The notes under the pieces are model-generated. The model saw only the letters and a list, made by a program, of their open reading frames with translations. It was not told the origin of the DNA and did no database searches. From the NCBI GenBank assembly GCA_020638575.1, contig JACKIH010000003.1:2833501-2897500 (forward strand): 64,000 nucleotides of DNA. Direction: 5' to 3'. Made by a program: the position numbers and the translations under genes. Below, piece after piece: positions 32,330 to 41,872 of the stretch; positions within the stretch are counted from its first letter, which is position 1; every line of letters begins with the position of its first letter. The DNA comes from Rhodospirillaceae bacterium (GTDB lineage: Bacteria; Pseudomonadota; Alphaproteobacteria; DSM-16000; Inquilinaceae).

Positions 32330-32347
32330 GGTCGGGTGCCTCCGGCG

Positions 32348-33130
32348 CTACTGCGCCACCCAGCCGCCGTCCATGGAATGGGTGGTGCCGGTCACCTGGG
32401 CGGCATCCTCGCTGCACAGGAACACCGCCAGCCCGCCGAGCTGTTCGGGCGAGACGAACTTCTTCGACGGCTGCTTTTCGCCGAGCAGCGCCTCGCGCGC
32501 CTCCGCGTCGTTGAGGCCCTTGCTTTCGGCCAGCGCGTCCACCTGCTTTTGCACCAGCGGCGTCAGCACCCAGCCGGGGCAGATGGCGTTGACGGTGATG
32601 CCCGACCCGGCGGTTTCCAGCGCCACCACCTTGGTCATCCCCACCAGCCCGTGCTTGGCCGACACATAGGCCACCTTGTTGACCGAGGCGACGAGGCCGT
32701 GGGCGGAGGCGATGTTGATGATGCGGCCCCAGCCCTGGGCACGCATCAGCGGCACGGCGAGGCGGGTGGTGTGGAAGCTGGCCGACAGGTTGATGGCGAT
32801 CACCGCGTCCCAGCGCTCCGGCGGGAACTCCTCCACCGGTGCGACGAACTGGATGCCGGCGTTGTTGACCAGGATGTCGAGGCGCCCGTGCTCGGCCTTG
32901 GCATGGGCGATCAGCGCGGCGATTTCCGCCGGCTTCGACATGTCGGCCCCGTGATAGGTGGCGCGCACGCCGTGGGTGTTGGCGATGTCGGCGCGCAGGG
33001 CTTCGATCTCGTCGGCGTCGCCGAAGCCGTTGAGCACGATGTCGGCGCCCGCACCGGCCAGTCGGCGCGCGACGCCGAGACCGATGCCGCTGGTCGATCC
33101 GGTGATGATGGCAGTTCTGCCGCGCAGCAT
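32348..33130 (-). CDS. bdhA: 3-hydroxybutyrate dehydrogenase
   Basis: The 260-residue short-chain dehydrogenase oxidises D-3-hydroxybutyrate to acetoacetate with NAD in polyhydroxybutyrate turnover. The cofactor motif is TGSTSGIGLGVA, the structural NNAG follows, and the catalytic tyrosine and lysine lie in YVSAKHG. The segment SAHGLVASVNKVAYVSAKHG and the C-terminal VTGTTHSMDGGW are typical of BdhA. It is convergent with rcdA. No PHB synthesis genes are in view. Confidence 0.9.
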   Translation of the reverse strand: MLRGRTAIITGSTSGIGLGVARRLAGAGADIVLNGFGDADEIEALRADIANTHGVRATYHGADMSKPAEIAALIAHAKAEHGRLDILVNNAGIQFVAPVEEFPPERWDAVIAINLSASFHTTRLAVPLMRAQGWGRIINIASAHGLVASVNKVAYVSAKHGLVGMTKVVALETAGSGITVNAICPGWVLTPLVQKQVDALAESKGLNDAEAREALLGEKQPSKKFVSPEQLGGLAVFLCSEDAAQVTGTTHSMDGGWVAQ

Positions 33131-33241
33131 GGCGATCCTCCTGGGTTTCTTCGGGCGACCGCTGGGCGGCCCCGCAACGTGGCGGTGTTATAGCAGATCG
33201 GCGGCGGCTTCGGCGCCGTTGTCGGCCGATGGGTGCCGGCG

Positions 33242-33418
33242 TCAGAACTTGAACACGGCGTCGGCGGCACCGCGGAAATTGCGCTTGGCGGCGATCATCT
33301 GTTCGGCCCGCGCAATCTCTCCCTTCAGCTCGGCGATGTACTCCTCCAGCTCCTCGATCGACAGGTTGTCGAGCGGGCGCGGGCGCTGCGGCAGGGGGCG
33401 TGGCTCTTCCTCGATCAT
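33242..33418 (-). CDS. DUF1192 family small protein
   Basis: The 58-residue protein opens with MIEEEPRPLPQRP, followed by one long amphipathic helix (LSIEELEEYIAELKGEIARAE) that probably forms a coiled coil, then AKRNFRGAADAVFKF. This is the DUF1192 pattern, confined largely to Alphaproteobacteria and of unknown function. ATG 33418 has AGAGGA upstream. The gene is divergent from the DUF1013 gene. Confidence 0.88.
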   Translation of the reverse strand: MIEEEPRPLPQRPRPLDNLSIEELEEYIAELKGEIARAEQMIAAKRNFRGAADAVFKF

Positions 33419-33634
33419 CGGCGTCCTCTTGAGCAGCCGCCGGTGCGAGCGGTGCCGGTCGGCAACGGGCGGGCCAGCACCATGCGGTCGTCGGTCGGGC
33501 CACGCAACCATGCGGTTTGCCGCCGGCGCAGGGCCGCGCTATATGACAAGAAACTGAGTGAACATAGGAAAGGGTGGCGGCGCGCCGGTTGCAGTGGCCC
33601 CGCACCCGGGCACGAGACCCGACACGGAGGGAAG

Positions 33635-34324
33635 ATGATCCAGCGGCAGCCGCTGATGCCGAAGGCTACGGCCGTTTGGCTGGTCGAGAACACGGCACTC
33701 ACCTTCGAACAGATCGCCGCCTTCTGCGGCCTGCACGAGCTGGAGATCGCGGCGATTGCCGACGGCGAAGTGGCGGCGGGCATGGTCGGGCTCGACCCCA
33801 TCGCCAACGGCCAGCTCACCAAGGCGGAGATCGAGCGCTGCCAGGGCGACCCCGAGGCGCACCTGGACTTCGCCGAGCAGACCATCCCGCAGCCGGCAAT
33901 CCGCACCAAGGGGCCGCGCTACACGCCGGTGACCAAGCGGGCGGACAAGCCCGACGCCATCGCCTGGCTGCTGCGCAACCACCCGGAGCTGACCGATGCC
34001 GCCGTCGGCCGCCTGATCGGCACCACCAAGCCGACCATCGCGGCGGTGCGCGACCGCACCCATTGGAACAGCCCCAACATCAAGCCGCGCCACCCGGTGA
34101 TGCTGGGCCTGTGCAAGCAGATCGACCTGGACGAAGCGCTGGAGAAGGCCCAGGCGGCGCGCAAGCCGGGCGAGGGCGAAGAGGAGGCCATCGGGGCCAT
34201 CGAGGAGGGGGCCATCGAGGGCATTGAAGGCGAAGGGGCGCCGGCGACCGACGAGCACTCGCTCTTCGAGCCGGAGCACGAGGATCCCCAGCCGGAGTTC
34301 GTCGACTTCACGGTGGATCGCTGA
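33635..34324 (+). CDS. DUF1013 family cell-cycle transcription factor
   Basis: The 229-residue protein belongs to DUF1013, a family conserved in Alphaproteobacteria. One Caulobacter member has been linked to RNA polymerase and the cell cycle. Core features are MPKATAVWLVENTALTFEQIAAFCGLH and LIGTTKPTIAAVRDRTHW, which look like two DNA-binding-type helical units. The C-terminal third is an acidic, low-complexity tail rich in Glu and Gly. ATG 33635 has GGAGGG upstream. Regulation is not evident. Confidence 0.88.
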   Translation: MIQRQPLMPKATAVWLVENTALTFEQIAAFCGLHELEIAAIADGEVAAGMVGLDPIANGQLTKAEIERCQGDPEAHLDFAEQTIPQPAIRTKGPRYTPVTKRADKPDAIAWLLRNHPELTDAAVGRLIGTTKPTIAAVRDRTHWNSPNIKPRHPVMLGLCKQIDLDEALEKAQAARKPGEGEEEAIGAIEEGAIEGIEGEGAPATDEHSLFEPEHEDPQPEFVDFTVDR

Positions 34325-34447
34325 CGGGCATCCGCCTTCGGCGCGGTCCGGTCCGACCCTCTATCGCCGGTCACGGCGCCAACGCATCCTTTGCCGGCGA
34401 CGCCGCCCGGACGCCGCCCAGCATGGGCCCAGGCCCGAACACGCGAA

Positions 34448-34473
34448 AGGCGCGGCCCCCTGGGGTCGCGCCT
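34448..34473 (-). terminator. Hairpin terminator after the DUF465 gene
   Basis: Twelve-base arms 34448-34459 and 34462-34473 pair with one wobble and are followed on the minus strand by TTTCG. It lies 29 bp after the stop of the minus-strand DUF465 gene. Confidence 0.7.
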
Positions 34474-34501
34474 CCGTGCCTGCAGTTCGTCGTCCGCTCG
34501 G

Positions 34502-34666
34502 TCAGGCGGACATTTGGGCCATTTCGTCCTTCAAACGCAGCTTGGCCCGTTTCAGGCGAGCCACCGTCTCGGTGTTCGGCATCGGACGCTGGAATTCCTC
34601 ATCCAGTTCCCGCTCCAGCTGAGCATGCTTGACCTGAAGCGAGGCGAGACGTTCCGACATTGCCAT
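34502..34666 (-). CDS. YdcH/DUF465 small protein (copy 1)
   Basis: The 54-residue DUF465 protein consists of a helical hairpin: LASLQVKHAQLERELDEEF, a short turn, then VARLKRAKLRLKDEMAQM. Function is unknown. The ATG at 34666 follows a strong GGGAGGAA box, so the long in-frame extension to 34960 is rejected. A second DUF465 gene lies at 36316, across the phosphofructokinase gene. Confidence 0.9.
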   Translation of the reverse strand: MAMSERLASLQVKHAQLERELDEEFQRPMPNTETVARLKRAKLRLKDEMAQMSA

Positions 34667-35061
34667 TCTGCGTTCCTCCCATCTGGGTGACGATATGACC
34701 AATGTGGGAAGGCTATCACGGATTTCCAGAAACAGGGTTGCTTTCTTCAGCGGCACCGTACATAAGACGCGGTTTTCGTGGGCCACGGCCGGGGCGCCCC
34801 GCGGCCGCGACAGGCCGTACCGGAACGCCCCGCCGAGACGTCCGCTCCCCCGCCGAGGTTCGTGAGTATCAGGCCAGGCCGAAGGGGCTTTCGACCGTCC
34901 GTCCTGCGCGACCGCGCCGCGAGATTGCGCTTGCGGTCGACGCGGACGGCCGGCTCGCATCCTCAGCTACGGAGGGCACGGCTCGATCGGGACGCAAACG
35001 CGCCCGATCGAACCGTGGTTCAGGCCGGCCGCTCCGCGGCCACTTCCCCGACAGATGCTCG
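34667..35061. other. Gap between DUF465 and phosphofructokinase genes
   Basis: No gene is supported in this 395-bp region. It should contain the promoter of the minus-strand DUF465 gene, in its AT-richer part near 34690-34770, and the 3' flank of the phosphofructokinase gene. Confidence 0.5.
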
Positions 35062-36144
<1,083 letters not shown>

Positions 36145-36315
36145 GGTCGAGGCTCCGTTTTGATTGAGGGCCGCGGCAGGCGGCGCAGGATTTGGTTAGG
36201 ACACGTGGCGTTTCGCAGTCTGCCGACAACCGCAGGATGCTTCAACTGGTCATCAATCGGTTCTTTCCGAAGTCGCAAGGGTGTAATAGACCGCTCCCAG
36301 CACCGAGAGGACCCG

Positions 36316-36516
36316 ATGGACGACGCGATTGGGCTGCGAGAGAAACTGGCGACGCTGATGATCGAGCACCGGGACCTGGACGATGTGATCGCCCGGATGT
36401 CCGACGACCCGATCAGCAACCAGCTCCAGCTCCAGCGTCTGAAGAAGCGCAAGCTCCTGCTGAAGGACCAGATCGCCCGCCTGCGCAGCCAGATCCTGCC
36501 CGACATCATCGCGTAG
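36316..36516 (+). CDS. YdcH/DUF465 small protein (copy 2)
   Basis: The 66-residue DUF465 protein shows the same two-helix layout (LREKLATLMIEHRDLDDVI; LQRLKKRKLLLKDQIARL). It is divergent from the phosphofructokinase gene and convergent with rnhA. ATG 36316 has GAGAGGA upstream. Its sequence differs clearly from copy 1, so this is an old paralogue rather than a recent duplicate. Confidence 0.9.
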   Translation: MDDAIGLREKLATLMIEHRDLDDVIARMSDDPISNQLQLQRLKKRKLLLKDQIARLRSQILPDIIA

Positions 36517-36535
36517 CCGGGGCGGCCCCGCGGCT

Positions 36536-36991
36536 TCACTCCATGTCCGCCTGTGCGGCTGCCCGCAGGCCCTGGCGGGCCAGCGCATCGGCCCGTTCGT
36601 TTTCCGGATGGCCGGCATGGCCCTTCACCCAGCGCCAGTCCACCCGATGGCGGGCCGCCGCTTCGTCCAGGCGCTGCCACAGGTCCTGGTTCTTCACCGG
36701 CTTCTTGTCGGCGGTCTTCCAGCCCCGCGCCTTCCAGCCCGCCAGCCACTGGCTGATCCCCTGCTGGACGTAGCGGCTGTCGGTGGTGACCACCGCGGTC
36801 ACCGGGCGCTTCATCGCCTCCAGGGCGGCGATCACCGCCATCAGCTCCATGCGGTTGTTGGTGGTGTTGGGCTCGCCGCCGCAAAGCTCCTTTTCCGCAG
36901 CGCCGTAGCGCAGCACCGCGCCCCAGCCGCCGGGGCCGGGATTGCCGCTGCACGCACCGTCGGTGAAGATCTCCACCCGGCTCAGGCTCAC
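36536..36991 (-). CDS. rnhA: Ribonuclease HI
   Basis: The 151-residue RNase HI degrades the RNA strand of RNA-DNA hybrids. The catalytic acids are visible: Asp in IFTDGACSGNPGPGG, Glu in NNRMELMAVI, Asp in TTDSRYV, and the final Asp in NERADALA. A basic handle region (GWKTADKKPVKNQDLW) is present. The GTG start at 36991 overlaps the thrB stop (GTGA), an arrangement often seen with thrB-rnhA in Alphaproteobacteria. Confidence 0.95.
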   Translation of the reverse strand: MSLSRVEIFTDGACSGNPGPGGWGAVLRYGAAEKELCGGEPNTTNNRMELMAVIAALEAMKRPVTAVVTTDSRYVQQGISQWLAGWKARGWKTADKKPVKNQDLWQRLDEAAARHRVDWRWVKGHAGHPENERADALARQGLRAAAQADME

Positions 36992-37953
36992 GGGTCGAGC
37001 CCGTAGGCGGCCACCGTGGAGACCTGCTGGTGGAAGCGCAGCTTCTTCCAGTATTCCAGCGGGTCCTTGGGCCGCACCAGGGCGCCGTCGGGCACGTTCA
37101 GCCAGTCGTAAAGGCGGGTGAGGAGAAAGCGGATCGCCGCCCCCCGCGCCAGCATCGGCAGGACGGCCAGCTCTGCGGCGGAGACCGGCCGGGCCGCAGT
37201 GTAGGCCGACAGCAGTGCCCGGGCCTTGGTGATGTTGAAGGCGCCGTCGGTCTCGAAGCACCAGGCGTTGAGGCACACCGCGATGTCGTAGGCCAACAGG
37301 TCGGTGCAGGCGAAGTAGAAGTCGATCAGCCCCGACAGCTCGGAGTCGCGGAAGAACACGTTGTCGGGGAACAGGTCGGCGTGGATCACACCGGCCGGCA
37401 GGTCGCGGGGCCAGGCCGCCTCCAGGACGTCCAGCTCCGCCGCCAGGGCTGCCCCAAGGCCGGGGGAGACGCTGTCGGCACCGTCGCCGCAGGCTTCGAA
37501 CAAGGGCCGCCAGCCGGCCACCGACAGGTCGTTCGCCCGCACCATGGAAAAATCCCTGCCGGCCAGGTGCATGGCCGCCAGCCCGTGGCCCAGCTCGTGG
37601 CAATGGACGGGCTGGATGCGCCGCGGCCACATACCGTCGAGAAAGGTCACGATGGCGGCCGGACGGCCGGCCAGGCGGCGCAACGTCTGCCCGTCGCGGG
37701 CGGAGATGGGCAAGGGGCAGCGGATGCCGTTGGACGCCAGGTGCTCCATCAGGGCGACGAAGAAGGGCAGGTCCCCCTCCGCCACGCGCTTTTCGTAGAG
37801 CGTCAGGATGAAGCGGCCGCCCGTGGTGACCAGCAGGTAGTTGGAGTTCTCCACGCCCTCCGCGATGCCCTTGCAGGCGACCACGGCGCCGATGTCGTAC
37901 TCGGCGACGAACGCGGACACCTCCTCATCGGTGACTTCTGTGTAGACGGCCAT
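36988..37953 (-). CDS. thrB: Homoserine kinase (APH-fold, type II)
   Basis: The 321-residue homoserine kinase has the aminoglycoside-phosphotransferase fold used by many Proteobacteria in threonine synthesis. The catalytic loop is HADLFPDNVFF and the metal-binding aspartate is in GLIDFYFACTDLLAYDIAV. The N-terminus MAVYTEVTDEEVSAFVAEYDIG is family-typical. It is translationally coupled to rnhA. Confidence 0.94.
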   Translation of the reverse strand: MAVYTEVTDEEVSAFVAEYDIGAVVACKGIAEGVENSNYLLVTTGGRFILTLYEKRVAEGDLPFFVALMEHLASNGIRCPLPISARDGQTLRRLAGRPAAIVTFLDGMWPRRIQPVHCHELGHGLAAMHLAGRDFSMVRANDLSVAGWRPLFEACGDGADSVSPGLGAALAAELDVLEAAWPRDLPAGVIHADLFPDNVFFRDSELSGLIDFYFACTDLLAYDIAVCLNAWCFETDGAFNITKARALLSAYTAARPVSAAELAVLPMLARGAAIRFLLTRLYDWLNVPDGALVRPKDPLEYWKKLRFHQQVSTVAAYGLDP

Positions 37954-38040
37954 GGGCGACGGGTCTGGCTGGCGCGGGGCAATGGTGACGGAACAGTGGG
38001 GCGCGGGCGATCTCTGGATGACACCGCTTGCGCCCGCCGG

Positions 38041-39108
38041 TCAATCGCGCTGGGGCGTCCCGATGTCGTCGCGGTAGTCGTGGAGGCCGCCCGCGGGGTC
38101 GGCGACGGTCCAGCCGGTGCCGCCACGGTCCGGCCGGGCGTAGCACGGCCCCACCGGCACCTTGCCGTGGCCGCCGGGGATGTCGAGCACATAGGTCGGC
38201 TGGCAAAGGCCGGAGAGGCGGCCGCGCAAGGCTCCGGCGATGGCCTGGCCTTCGCCCAGCGACAGGCGGAAATGCGCAGTGCCGGGAGCGGCATCGGGGT
38301 GGTGCAGGTAGTAGGGCTTGACGCGCAGGCGCACCAGCCGGCGGAACAGCGCCTCCAGCACGGCGGGATCGTCGTTGACGCCCCGCAGCAGCACGGTCTG
38401 GGAGACCACCGGCACCCCGGCGTCCACCAGGCGGGCGAGGGCGGCGGCGGCGGCGTCGGTCAGCTCGCGCGGATGGTTGGTGTGGACGGACATCCACACC
38501 GCCGTGTCGGCCCGGCGCAGGGCCGCCACCAGGCCCGCCGTCACCCGGCCGGGATCGGCCACCGGCACGCGGCTGTGCAGGCGCACCACGCCGACATGGG
38601 CGATGGCGTCGAGCCGGCCCAGCACGTGATCGAGCCGCCGGGGGCTCACCAGCAGCGGGTCGCCGCCCGACAGGATGACCTCCCAGATCTCCGGATGGCC
38701 TTCGATATAGGCGAGGGCCGCGTCCAACCCGGCGGCGTCCAGTGCCGCCCCGCCGGGGCCGACGCGGGTACGCCGGAAGCAGAAGCGGCAGTAGACCGGG
38801 CAGGCGTGGTGCAGCGTCAACAGCACCCGGTCGGCGTAGCGGTGGATGAGGCCGGGCAGCGGGCTGTGGGCGGCATCGCCGATGGGATCGGCCCGCTCGT
38901 TCGGCGTTTCGGCCAGCTCCCGCGGGTCGGGGAGGAACTGCCGCGCGATGGGGTCGGCGGGATCGGCCGGGTCGATCAGGTCGGCCAGGGCCGGCGTGAT
39001 CGCCGTGGCGTAGCGCCGCGCCACCTCGGCCAATGCGGCGGCCTCGCCGTCGGTCGTGCGGGCGGGAGGGGCGGCGCGGGGCGGGCGGTCTGCAAGGTCC
39101 ATGAGCAC
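38041..39108 (-). CDS. KamA/EpmB-like radical SAM lysine 2,3-aminomutase family protein
   Basis: The 355-residue radical SAM protein carries the iron-sulfur ligands Cys103, Cys107 and Cys110 (CPVYCRFC) and the PLP and substrate regions typical of lysine 2,3-aminomutase relatives (EVILSGGDPLL; HSRVPVADPGRV). EpmB members make beta-lysine for elongation factor P, while KamA acts on free lysine. Neither efp nor epmA is nearby, so the target is open. ATG 39108 or 39102 could be used. It is divergent from the lipoprotein gene. Confidence 0.88.
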   Translation of the reverse strand: MLMDLADRPPRAAPPARTTDGEAAALAEVARRYATAITPALADLIDPADPADPIARQFLPDPRELAETPNERADPIGDAAHSPLPGLIHRYADRVLLTLHHACPVYCRFCFRRTRVGPGGAALDAAGLDAALAYIEGHPEIWEVILSGGDPLLVSPRRLDHVLGRLDAIAHVGVVRLHSRVPVADPGRVTAGLVAALRRADTAVWMSVHTNHPRELTDAAAAALARLVDAGVPVVSQTVLLRGVNDDPAVLEALFRRLVRLRVKPYYLHHPDAAPGTAHFRLSLGEGQAIAGALRGRLSGLCQPTYVLDIPGGHGKVPVGPCYARPDRGGTGWTVADPAGGLHDYRDDIGTPQRD

Positions 39109-39231
39109 TGTGCACGCGCGGTGGGCGATGGCGCCATCGGTAGCACCGGGGCCGGGGCCGGTCGACCCGGCGCTTGTGGCCGGCCCCGGCCTTGCCTAGT
39201 GTCGGGCGTCCCTCCCCAGGAGATCGACCCG

Positions 39232-39834
39232 ATGCTGCAGTTCGTTCCGACCGGCGCTTTCGCTTCCCGCCCGCTGATGCCCCGCGCGGCCGCCCGGCTG
39301 CTGGCCGGCGCCGCGGTGCTGGCGCTGTCGGCCTGCGGTGGCGACGACACCGGTCCGCCGCCCACGGAAAGCCAGATCGAGGTGATCACGCGCGACGAGG
39401 TGTTCACCTGCCCCGATGTGTCGGTGGTCGCCGACGTGTCGGAGATCCGCCGCTATGCCGGGGCGGTGCGCGATCCCTCGCAACTGGTGGCCGAGCTGTC
39501 GGTGGGCAACTTCACCGGCGGCTGCAGCTACGACGAGGGCAGTGTGCGGGTGATCCTGCAGGTGGATTTCGACGCCGTCCGCGGGCCGCGCTACACCGGC
39601 GAGCCGGTGGCGTTCGAGTATTTCGTCGCCATCGTCGACCAGAGCGAGCGCATCCTGGCGAAGGAGGTGTTCGCCACCGCCGTGGAGATCGAGAGCGACG
39701 CCGCGGTGGGCCGGGTGACCGAAGAGCTGGTGCAAACGATCCCGCTGGAGCGCCGCGCGCTGGGCCCCACCTACCAGGTGCTGCTGGGCTTCCAGGTGTC
39801 GGAAGCCGAACTGCGCGCCCTGCGGGCGGAGTAG
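39232..39834 (+). CDS. Putative lipoprotein of unknown function
   Basis: The 200-residue protein has a lipoprotein signal peptide with lipobox LSAC (Cys35). The N-region is long, so Met16 could be the true start. The mature part is a compact beta-rich domain with two further cysteines (EVFTCPDVS and FTGGCSYDEG) that may form a disulfide. I recognise no characterised family, although such proteins recur in Alphaproteobacteria. It is probably anchored in the outer or inner membrane. AGGAG lies upstream of ATG 39232. Confidence 0.8.
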   Translation: MLQFVPTGAFASRPLMPRAAARLLAGAAVLALSACGGDDTGPPPTESQIEVITRDEVFTCPDVSVVADVSEIRRYAGAVRDPSQLVAELSVGNFTGGCSYDEGSVRVILQVDFDAVRGPRYTGEPVAFEYFVAIVDQSERILAKEVFATAVEIESDAAVGRVTEELVQTIPLERRALGPTYQVLLGFQVSEAELRALRAE

Positions 39835-39840
39835 GCGGGC

Positions 39841-40287
39841 CTACACCACCTCCAGCGTGCCCACCGGTTGGTCCACCTCGCCGGCCAGGCGCACGATCAG
39901 CGCCTCGTAGCTCGCCATCGGCCAGGGGATGATGCAGCCCTCGCTGCCCACCGCCCCCGGCTTGTGCAGCAGGAAGTCGTTCCAGGTGCGCCCGGCGGCA
40001 TCGATCCACGCCTTGGTCTCGGGATCGGGGTGGAGGAAGCAGCACAGCCCGAAGCGCTTGCCGGTGGGCGAGGTGTAGTCGCCCAGCCAATAGATGGTGT
40101 AGTGGCCGGCCGGCGTCGGCCCGCCCACACGCGCGCGGTCCCAGCTTTCCGGACCGGATTGCCAGCGCGCCGGGTCCACCGCCCCGCGATGGCCGCCGGA
40201 AACGGCGCGCAGATCCACCGCCGCCCCGTCGATGGTGCCGTGGAGCCGCTCGCGCGCGGCGTCGTAGATCAGCTTGGCTTCGGGCAT
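39841..40287 (-). CDS. L,D-transpeptidase-like (tlde1/DUF2778-type) protein
   Basis: The 148-residue protein has the histidine/cysteine pair of the YkuD-like fold: His108 in FLLHKPGAVG and Cys118 in GSEGCIIPW. Upstream it has GGPTPAGHYTIYWLGDY, as in tlde1-type peptidoglycan-active proteins. No signal peptide is seen, which is typical of tlde1-like effectors and of cytoplasmic homologues. The role in cell-wall cross-link or stem-peptide cleavage is inferred. ATG 40287 was chosen over an upstream frame with poor similarity. It is convergent with the lipoprotein gene. Confidence 0.75.
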   Translation of the reverse strand: MPEAKLIYDAARERLHGTIDGAAVDLRAVSGGHRGAVDPARWQSGPESWDRARVGGPTPAGHYTIYWLGDYTSPTGKRFGLCCFLHPDPETKAWIDAAGRTWNDFLLHKPGAVGSEGCIIPWPMASYEALIVRLAGEVDQPVGTLEVV

Positions 40288-40495
40288 GGCACGCCTTTCG
40301 TCTGCAAGCTCCCATAGATGGCCCGCCACTGCCGATCGGGAAGTGGAAAATGCCGGCAACGCATAGAACAAATCAGGAATATATGGTAGAGGTTAGGGCG
40401 CACCCGGTTGCCAGCGTCGCGCGAGCACCATGGATTTTCCCAACATGAAGCATGTGAGCTAGCGGCGAGCCTGGAATTCCCAGCGCCGGCGGGCG

Positions 40496-41395
40496 GTGTT
40501 CGCGCCGCCCTTCCTGCGCAGCATCACGGTGCGCGAAGGGGCAGCGCCGGACTGGGACAGCTTTCCCTTCAACGCCCAGATCTTCGCCGGACAGAAGGTC
40601 GACATCGCCTTCACCCGGCCGGTCACCCTGCTGGTGGGGGAGAACGGCACGGGCAAGTCCACCCTGCTGGAAGCCATCGCCGCCGATTGCGGCTTCCACC
40701 CCGAAGGCGGCGACCGCAACCACGCCTTCGCCACGCGGGAGGGCAAGCGGCCGGGTACCGTGATCGACCATCTGCTGGTGTTTTCCTGGCGGCCGCGGGT
40801 GGGGCGCGGCTTCTTCTTGCGTGCGGAAAGCTTCTTCAACCTGGCGCGCGCGCTGGACGGCATGGCGCATGACCCCGACGGTGACGGCGAGAAGGTGTAT
40901 GCGCCCTATGGCGGCCGTTCCCTGCGCACCGTCTCCCACGGCGAAAGCTTCATGGCGCTGTTCAAGAACCGCTTCAAAGGCCGCGGCCTGCTGCTGTTGG
41001 ACGAGCCGGACAGTGCGCTGTCGCCGATGCAGCAGCTCCGCTTCCTGGAGTTGCTGGAGGCGTGGCGCCGGTCGGGCGAGGTGCAGGTGATCATCGCCAC
41101 CCACGCGCCCATCCTGATGGCCTATCCCCACGCCCAGCTCCTGGAGATCGCCGATGCCGGCGTGGCGGAAACCGCCTTCGATGCGCTCGACCATGTGCGC
41201 ATCACCCGGCGCGTGCTGAACAACCGCGAAGGCATGCTGCGCGAGCTGTTCGGCCCCGCGGATGAGCGTGGGGAAGAGGGGGACGGCCCCTACGGCGACG
41301 GCCCCTACGGCGACGGCCTGGCCGAAGCCGCGCCCGGTCCCGTCGACCGCCCCGCAGCAGCCCCTCCGCGGCGCGGGCTTGCGCGCAACCACTGA
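40496..41395 (+). CDS. AAA-family ATPase (ABC/SMC-like)
   Basis: The 299-residue protein has Walker A GENGTGKST (residues 48-56), an SxG-type region TVSHGESFMALF and Walker B LLLLDEPDSAL, followed by ATHAPILMAYP. This is the layout of small AAA_15/AAA_21-type ATPases of unknown role. The only usable start is GTG 40496, because an in-frame stop lies at 40460. The C-terminal tail is low-complexity and contains a 15-bp in-frame repeat (GDGPYGDGPYGDG; 41282-41311). No partner nuclease or toxin gene is adjacent. Confidence 0.85.
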   Translation: MFAPPFLRSITVREGAAPDWDSFPFNAQIFAGQKVDIAFTRPVTLLVGENGTGKSTLLEAIAADCGFHPEGGDRNHAFATREGKRPGTVIDHLLVFSWRPRVGRGFFLRAESFFNLARALDGMAHDPDGDGEKVYAPYGGRSLRTVSHGESFMALFKNRFKGRGLLLLDEPDSALSPMQQLRFLELLEAWRRSGEVQVIIATHAPILMAYPHAQLLEIADAGVAETAFDALDHVRITRRVLNNREGMLRELFGPADERGEEGDGPYGDGPYGDGLAEAAPGPVDRPAAAPPRRGLARNH

Positions 41396-41441
41396 CACCC
41401 GGCACAAACGGCGTCTGGTGTGGTGCGCGGGAGGGGACGCC

Positions 41442-41669
41442 ATGGCGCAGAGCCTGAAGGACAAGCTTGAGGCGGCGATCCGCCACGAGATGGAAGCGCA
41501 AACCCGCTACATGGCGGCGGTGCAGGCCATGGTCCCGTTCGACACCGAGGGCATCGAACCGCCGCGCGAAGCCGTGGCGCGGGAAGAAGACGCCTACGCC
41601 GAGCTGCGCGACGCCCAGGCGGCCAAGCAATCGATCCTCGACGCACTGCGCCGCAAGCTGGGCCGGTAG
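41442..41669 (+). CDS. Small helical protein of unknown function
   Basis: The 75-residue protein is almost entirely helical and charged (LKDKLEAAIRHEMEAQTRYM; REAVAREEDAYAELRDAQAA) and probably forms a coiled-coil hairpin. No family is recognised. ATG 41442 follows a GAGGGG box. It lies 46 bp after the AAA ATPase gene on the same strand and may be cotranscribed. Confidence 0.65.
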   Translation: MAQSLKDKLEAAIRHEMEAQTRYMAAVQAMVPFDTEGIEPPREAVAREEDAYAELRDAQAAKQSILDALRRKLGR

Positions 41670-41708
41670 CTCCTCCCACCCAAGACCCAGACGGCCGCCG
41701 CGCCTGAC

Positions 41709-41760
41709 CGTCGCGCCCGGCCGTCGCGCCCGGCCCTCGCGCCCGGCCCTCGCGCCCGGC
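41709..41760. repeat. 13-bp tandem repeat, four copies
   Basis: Four tandem copies of a 13-bp unit (C-G/C-TCGCGCCCGGC) lie between the small helical gene and the DMT permease. The first two are identical, and the last two are identical with one base changed. Confidence 0.9.
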
Positions 41761-41872
41761 CGGTGCGCGGGCCGGCATGGCTGTGCTGCGGGGCGCTTGC
41801 TATTCGCCGCCACCGGGAGCGCGATAGATTTCGGGCGATGCATTGCGCTCCCCTGGCCCATCGCCGCACCCC

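Noticed and set aside
34667..34960. Upstream in-frame extension of the first DUF465 gene
   Set aside because: A strong ribosome binding site sits right before ATG 34666, and the extension is Arg/Gly-rich without similarity.
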